DNA from: an uncultured Sutterella sp.
Lineage (GTDB): Bacteria > Pseudomonadota > Gammaproteobacteria > Burkholderiales > Burkholderiaceae_F
NCBI GenBank assembly: GCA_900553105.1
Contig: USCE01000007.1
Coordinates: 1 to 28,056 of the forward strand
Length of the DNA: 28,056 nt
Direction of reading: 5' to 3'
Below are positions 26,208-28,056 of the stretch, in pieces. Below the pieces are notes generated by a model. That model did no database searches and was not told the DNA's origin. It was given only the letters and a program-made list of their open reading frames with translations. How positions within the stretch are numbered: the first letter of the stretch is position 1; every line of letters begins with the position of its first letter. The translations under genes were made by a program, and so were the position numbers.

Positions 26208-26744
26208 TCAATGGATGGCAGCGTTAGCATCCTTTGCCTTGTCCAAGTACACCTGTATTCGAGATCGCGCACGTGAATGCACAATAGCCTGTCCTTTGCA
26301 GCCGTTAGCAAAACCATCCAATCCAATCGAACCGTTAGGGTTTAAATCCACGTCAGGAGTTAAGGCTGAACATCCATTGAACGTGTCGCTGTAATCGGTG
26401 ACCTGCGCGTTATTGACGAATAGGTCTCGCGGGACGCTACGGAGGCTCTTACAGCCACGAAACAGGCTGCTCAATGATCTTGTATTCCCAAGGTGCGGAA
26501 GTGGCGCCAGAACCTCCTTGACGAAGTCACGTCGGAAATCCAGAAGTGGATAGTCTCGCAATCTATCCACACGCCGAATCTCGATAACGTCGTTTGTCTT
26601 GAAGCTGACGCGATCAAGGAGCTGGTTGGTCGGCTTGCCGTTGATTGAGATTTGAAAACCGTTGAGTTTGTGCTTGGGTATGTTGGCAAGCCGGAAGTTG
26701 TTGAGCGATTTTGAGACTCGGAAGTGGTAGAAGTTGTTCGTCAT
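26208..26744 (-). CDS. BspA-like leucine-rich-repeat protein, small
   Basis: This 178-residue ORF has no signal peptide. The middle contains BspA-type (DUF285-like) repeats: SLSSLFRGCKSLRSVPRDLF (about 91-110), then NAQVTDYSDTFNGCSAL (112-128) and a shorter LDGFANGCKG (142-151), each with the FxGCxxL core. Residues 1-85 resemble a short beta-rich domain I cannot name. No Shine-Dalgarno precedes the ATG; the frame is open for 12 more codons upstream before a stop and reads plausibly (ADINFKINIV), so the gene may be truncated or use another start. Comparable repeats occur in surface and phage tail-associated proteins of gut bacteria. Confidence 0.6.
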   Translation of the reverse strand: MTNNFYHFRVSKSLNNFRLANIPKHKLNGFQISINGKPTNQLLDRVSFKTNDVIEIRRVDRLRDYPLLDFRRDFVKEVLAPLPHLGNTRSLSSLFRGCKSLRSVPRDLFVNNAQVTDYSDTFNGCSALTPDVDLNPNGSIGLDGFANGCKGQAIVHSRARSRIQVYLDKAKDANAAIH

Positions 26745-26992
26745 GACGATGTTGATTTTAAAGTTGATGTCGGCAGCTACTTACCCCAACGAATTCCTGC
26801 GAATTTCAGTAAAACGCGAGTCTCTTTTTTCCATTTTTTGAGTGATTTGTGGCGGAGTTTGAATTGTCCGTTTTTTGCGATGGCGCTCAATCCCCTGTAA
26901 ACAAGGCGATCTAGAAGGACTTTCGTTTAATGTCTTCAATCTTTCCCCTAATGGATATATCTGCTTCTTTTTTTATAGAGAAGGAAAGTATA
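26745..26992. other. Non-coding stretch between LRR gene and structured RNA
   Basis: No convincing ORF. Several T runs are present, and a possible -10 (TATAGA, 26974-26979) lies just before the candidate RNA, without a good -35. Confidence 0.35.
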
Positions 26993-27224
26993 AAAAGAAA
27001 GGCATTGAAGGACTCGGGGCGTAAGACCCGAGGACTTCGTTGGGAGTGTGAGCATTTCCTTTTTGGAAATGCGAAACAATCCCAACGGCGAGAGAGGAAT
27101 ACTATTCTTTGATTTCTTCTTTCTGTTTTGCTTTCTTTCGTTCTGTTTACCTCTCCAAGAACGTTCTCTCTTCTTTGACCTTCCTTATTTTTTTCCTGCC
27201 TATTGGGTTTCACGCCTTTTTTTT
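26993..27224 (+). ncRNA. Candidate structured RNA upstream of endonuclease
   Basis: Hairpin 1 (27007-27038): GAAG-GA-CTCGGG, 8-base loop, CCCGAG-GA-CTTC, so two helices flank a tandem G-A/A-G pair. Hairpin 2 follows directly (27039-27086): GTTGGGA, GTGTGA, GCATTTCC, T5 loop, GGAAATGC, GAAACAA, TCCCAAC; its internal loop again juxtaposes GA with GA. Sheared G-A pairs form only on this strand, which fixes orientation. An 11-bp closing stem with one G-U (26993-27003 with 27214-27224) and a GGCGT/ACGCC contact from loop 1 (27018-27022 with 27212-27216) are possible, but they lie in A/T-rich sequence and compete with each other. The remainder, 27088-27213, is pyrimidine rich. Resemblance to HEARO/omega-type RNAs is positional only; I cannot confirm a family. 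Confidence 0.45.
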
Positions 27225-27276
27225 GCCTCCAAAAAACCTTGCTAACTAGGGCTTTAAGTTTTTTGAAAGGAAAAAA

Positions 27277-27943
27277 ATGCTAGAAATAGCAGACATAGAA
27301 AACTTTACAGAAGCTCAACCTAACGATTCTATTCTTTTAATTTGCCAGAATTGTCGTAAAACTTTCCCCAGATCTAAAAAAGCGATTCAAAGTGTCCTTG
27401 AAGGGCGAAACACTCACGATACGTTTGAGTACTGCTCACAAGCCTGTCAACGCAACGCATGCTTGCGAGAACATACAACTCGCTCTATCCCTGAACTCAA
27501 AGCCCAAGAGTGCCTATCTCAACGCTATCCAAACGAGCGGATAGAGTACAACGATCGCAAAGCCATCGACATGGAATTGGACATTGTCTTTTTTGACAGA
27601 AAGATCGCCATAGAACTCAATGGTGGATTCCATTACAAGGGAATAGGTGAGGACGGCGAGGAAAAGCTACGAAAACAACAAGCGAGAGACGAGGAAAAAA
27701 GGCGACGATGTATGGAAAGCGGCTATACCCTAATAACAGTCGACACTCGCCCAATAGATCATTTCAGCTATAAAAAAGGCAAGAATAATATTCGGCGACA
27801 TTAGTGTAATTGTTGATAATGTAATCAAAAGATTAGAAGAAGATGAAACTGAACAAAGAATCCCAACGTGCTACGACCTCTCCTATATCAAGCAAACCAG
27901 CAGCAATGAGCTCCAAGGCAATCTTTGCCGAATTGATGGATAA
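27277..27943 (+). pseudogene. Zinc-finger EDxHD/Vsr-like endonuclease, frameshifted
   Basis: The uninterrupted ORF (27277-27804) gives 175 residues with AAAGGA before the ATG. Residues 23-61 form a treble-clef-like zinc finger (CQNC ... YCSQACQ). Residues 97-160 carry the Vsr/EDxHD-type nuclease core: ELDIVFFDRKIAIELNGGFHY, then RDEEKRRRCMESGYTLITVDTR. This is typical of free-standing or intron-borne phage homing endonucleases. After an A6 run (27772-27777) the frame becomes IRRH-stop, whereas removing one A continues as KKARIIFGDISVIVDNVIKR and onward to a stop at 27941-27943 (about 221 residues). That hydrophobic/helical continuation reads as real protein, so a single-A insertion (mutation, slippage or assembly error) is likely. 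Confidence 0.65.
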
Positions 27944-28023
27944 GTGGCTTTCAGAATACACAGACTTTCTCGCCTACTCTGAGATTGTCAAGCGTAACGG
28001 TGCATATGTAAATGGCTCTAAGG
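27843..28023 (+). CDS. Partial ORF, possibly phage terminase small subunit (P27-like)
   Basis: An open frame begins at ATG 27843 (MKLNKESQRATTSP...) and runs 60 codons into the adapter at the contig end. An inner start at ATG 27936 is also possible. The visible part has a polar Ser/Thr/Lys N-terminus followed by a helix-rich segment (FAELMDKWLSEYTDFLAY, EIVKRNGAYVNGSK) reminiscent of P27-type small terminases, where a helix ending in a glycine-turn-VxxSNG/NGSK-like strand is common. A nuclease gene directly upstream of a small terminase is usual in phage packaging modules. The start overlaps the frameshifted endonuclease reading by about 100 bp. The identity is a guess from a short fragment. 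Confidence 0.35.
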
Positions 28024-28056
28024 CTGTCTCTTATACACATCTCCGAGCCCACGAGA
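28024..28056 (-). other. Nextera read-2 transposase adapter (assembly artefact)
   Basis: The last 33 bases are CTGTCTCTTATACACATCT followed by CCGAGCCCACGAGA, the Nextera read-2 adapter in reverse-complement orientation. Genomic sequence ends at about 28023. Confidence 0.98.

Noticed and set aside
26911..27213. 100-codon minus-strand ORF across the structured RNA
   Set aside because: Very Lys/Arg/Glu-rich product caused by the pyrimidine-rich plus strand; the hairpins explain the region better.
26745..27943. Group I intron carrying the endonuclease
   Set aside because: No P7-type core sequence is visible on either side of the nuclease ORF, and the sequence after the ORF reads as protein rather than intron core.

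Overview
The window looks like one assembled short-read contig from a betaproteobacterium, most likely a gut member of the Sutterellaceae (Burkholderiales). This placement is an inference. It rests on the gene orders miaB-phoH-ybeY-corC-lnt, glyQ-glyS-plsC, rph-rdgB-hemW and pheS-pheT-ihfA-merR-tRNA-Pro, on Burkholderiales-type general porins whose signal peptide begins MKKTLAAVAVL, and on moderate GC. Both contig ends carry intact Nextera transposase adapter sequence (1-36 and 28024-28056). The first and last bases are therefore library artefacts, and ORFs running into them are partial.

Layout. 37-222 is the 3' end of rsmA. 198-10331 (minus) is a long housekeeping series: miaB, phoH/ybeZ, ybeY, corC and lnt (tRNA thiomethylation, ribosome/RNA maturation, lipoprotein acylation), then glyQ-glyS, plsC and a YgjP-type metalloprotease. 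10496-14475 (minus) holds three tandem outer-membrane porin genes, each with its own terminator and promoter. 14763-17961 (plus) holds a small beta-propeller-like protein of unknown role followed by rph-rdgB-hemW. 18010-23073 (minus) holds tRNA-Pro(GGG), a MerR-family regulator with a long C-terminal extension, ihfA, pheT and pheS. 23368-24258 (plus) is a tandem universal stress protein and 24607-25899 (plus) is a FadL-type outer-membrane channel. After the fadL terminator (about 26105) the character changes. The rest is a BspA-like leucine-rich-repeat ORF (minus), a pyrimidine-rich stretch holding a strongly structured candidate RNA, a zinc-finger plus EDxHD/Vsr-like endonuclease ORF with an apparent single-base frameshift, and the start of what may be a phage terminase small subunit. 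This looks like a phage or mobile-element module cut off by the contig end.

Two observations stand out. First, the promoters of the second and third porin genes each place an uninterrupted run of nine G between a perfect TTGACA and a -10-like hexamer at exactly 17 bp. This is the architecture of phase-variable promoters such as Neisseria porA. The first porin has an ordinary 17-bp spacer without the G run, so the array looks like one steadily expressed porin plus two switchable ones. Second, the structured RNA at about 26993-27224 contains two adjacent hairpins, each with a tandem G-A internal motif. It sits directly upstream of a non-HNH nuclease gene. The arrangement recalls RNA-plus-nuclease mobile elements, but the nuclease family does not match the known ones.
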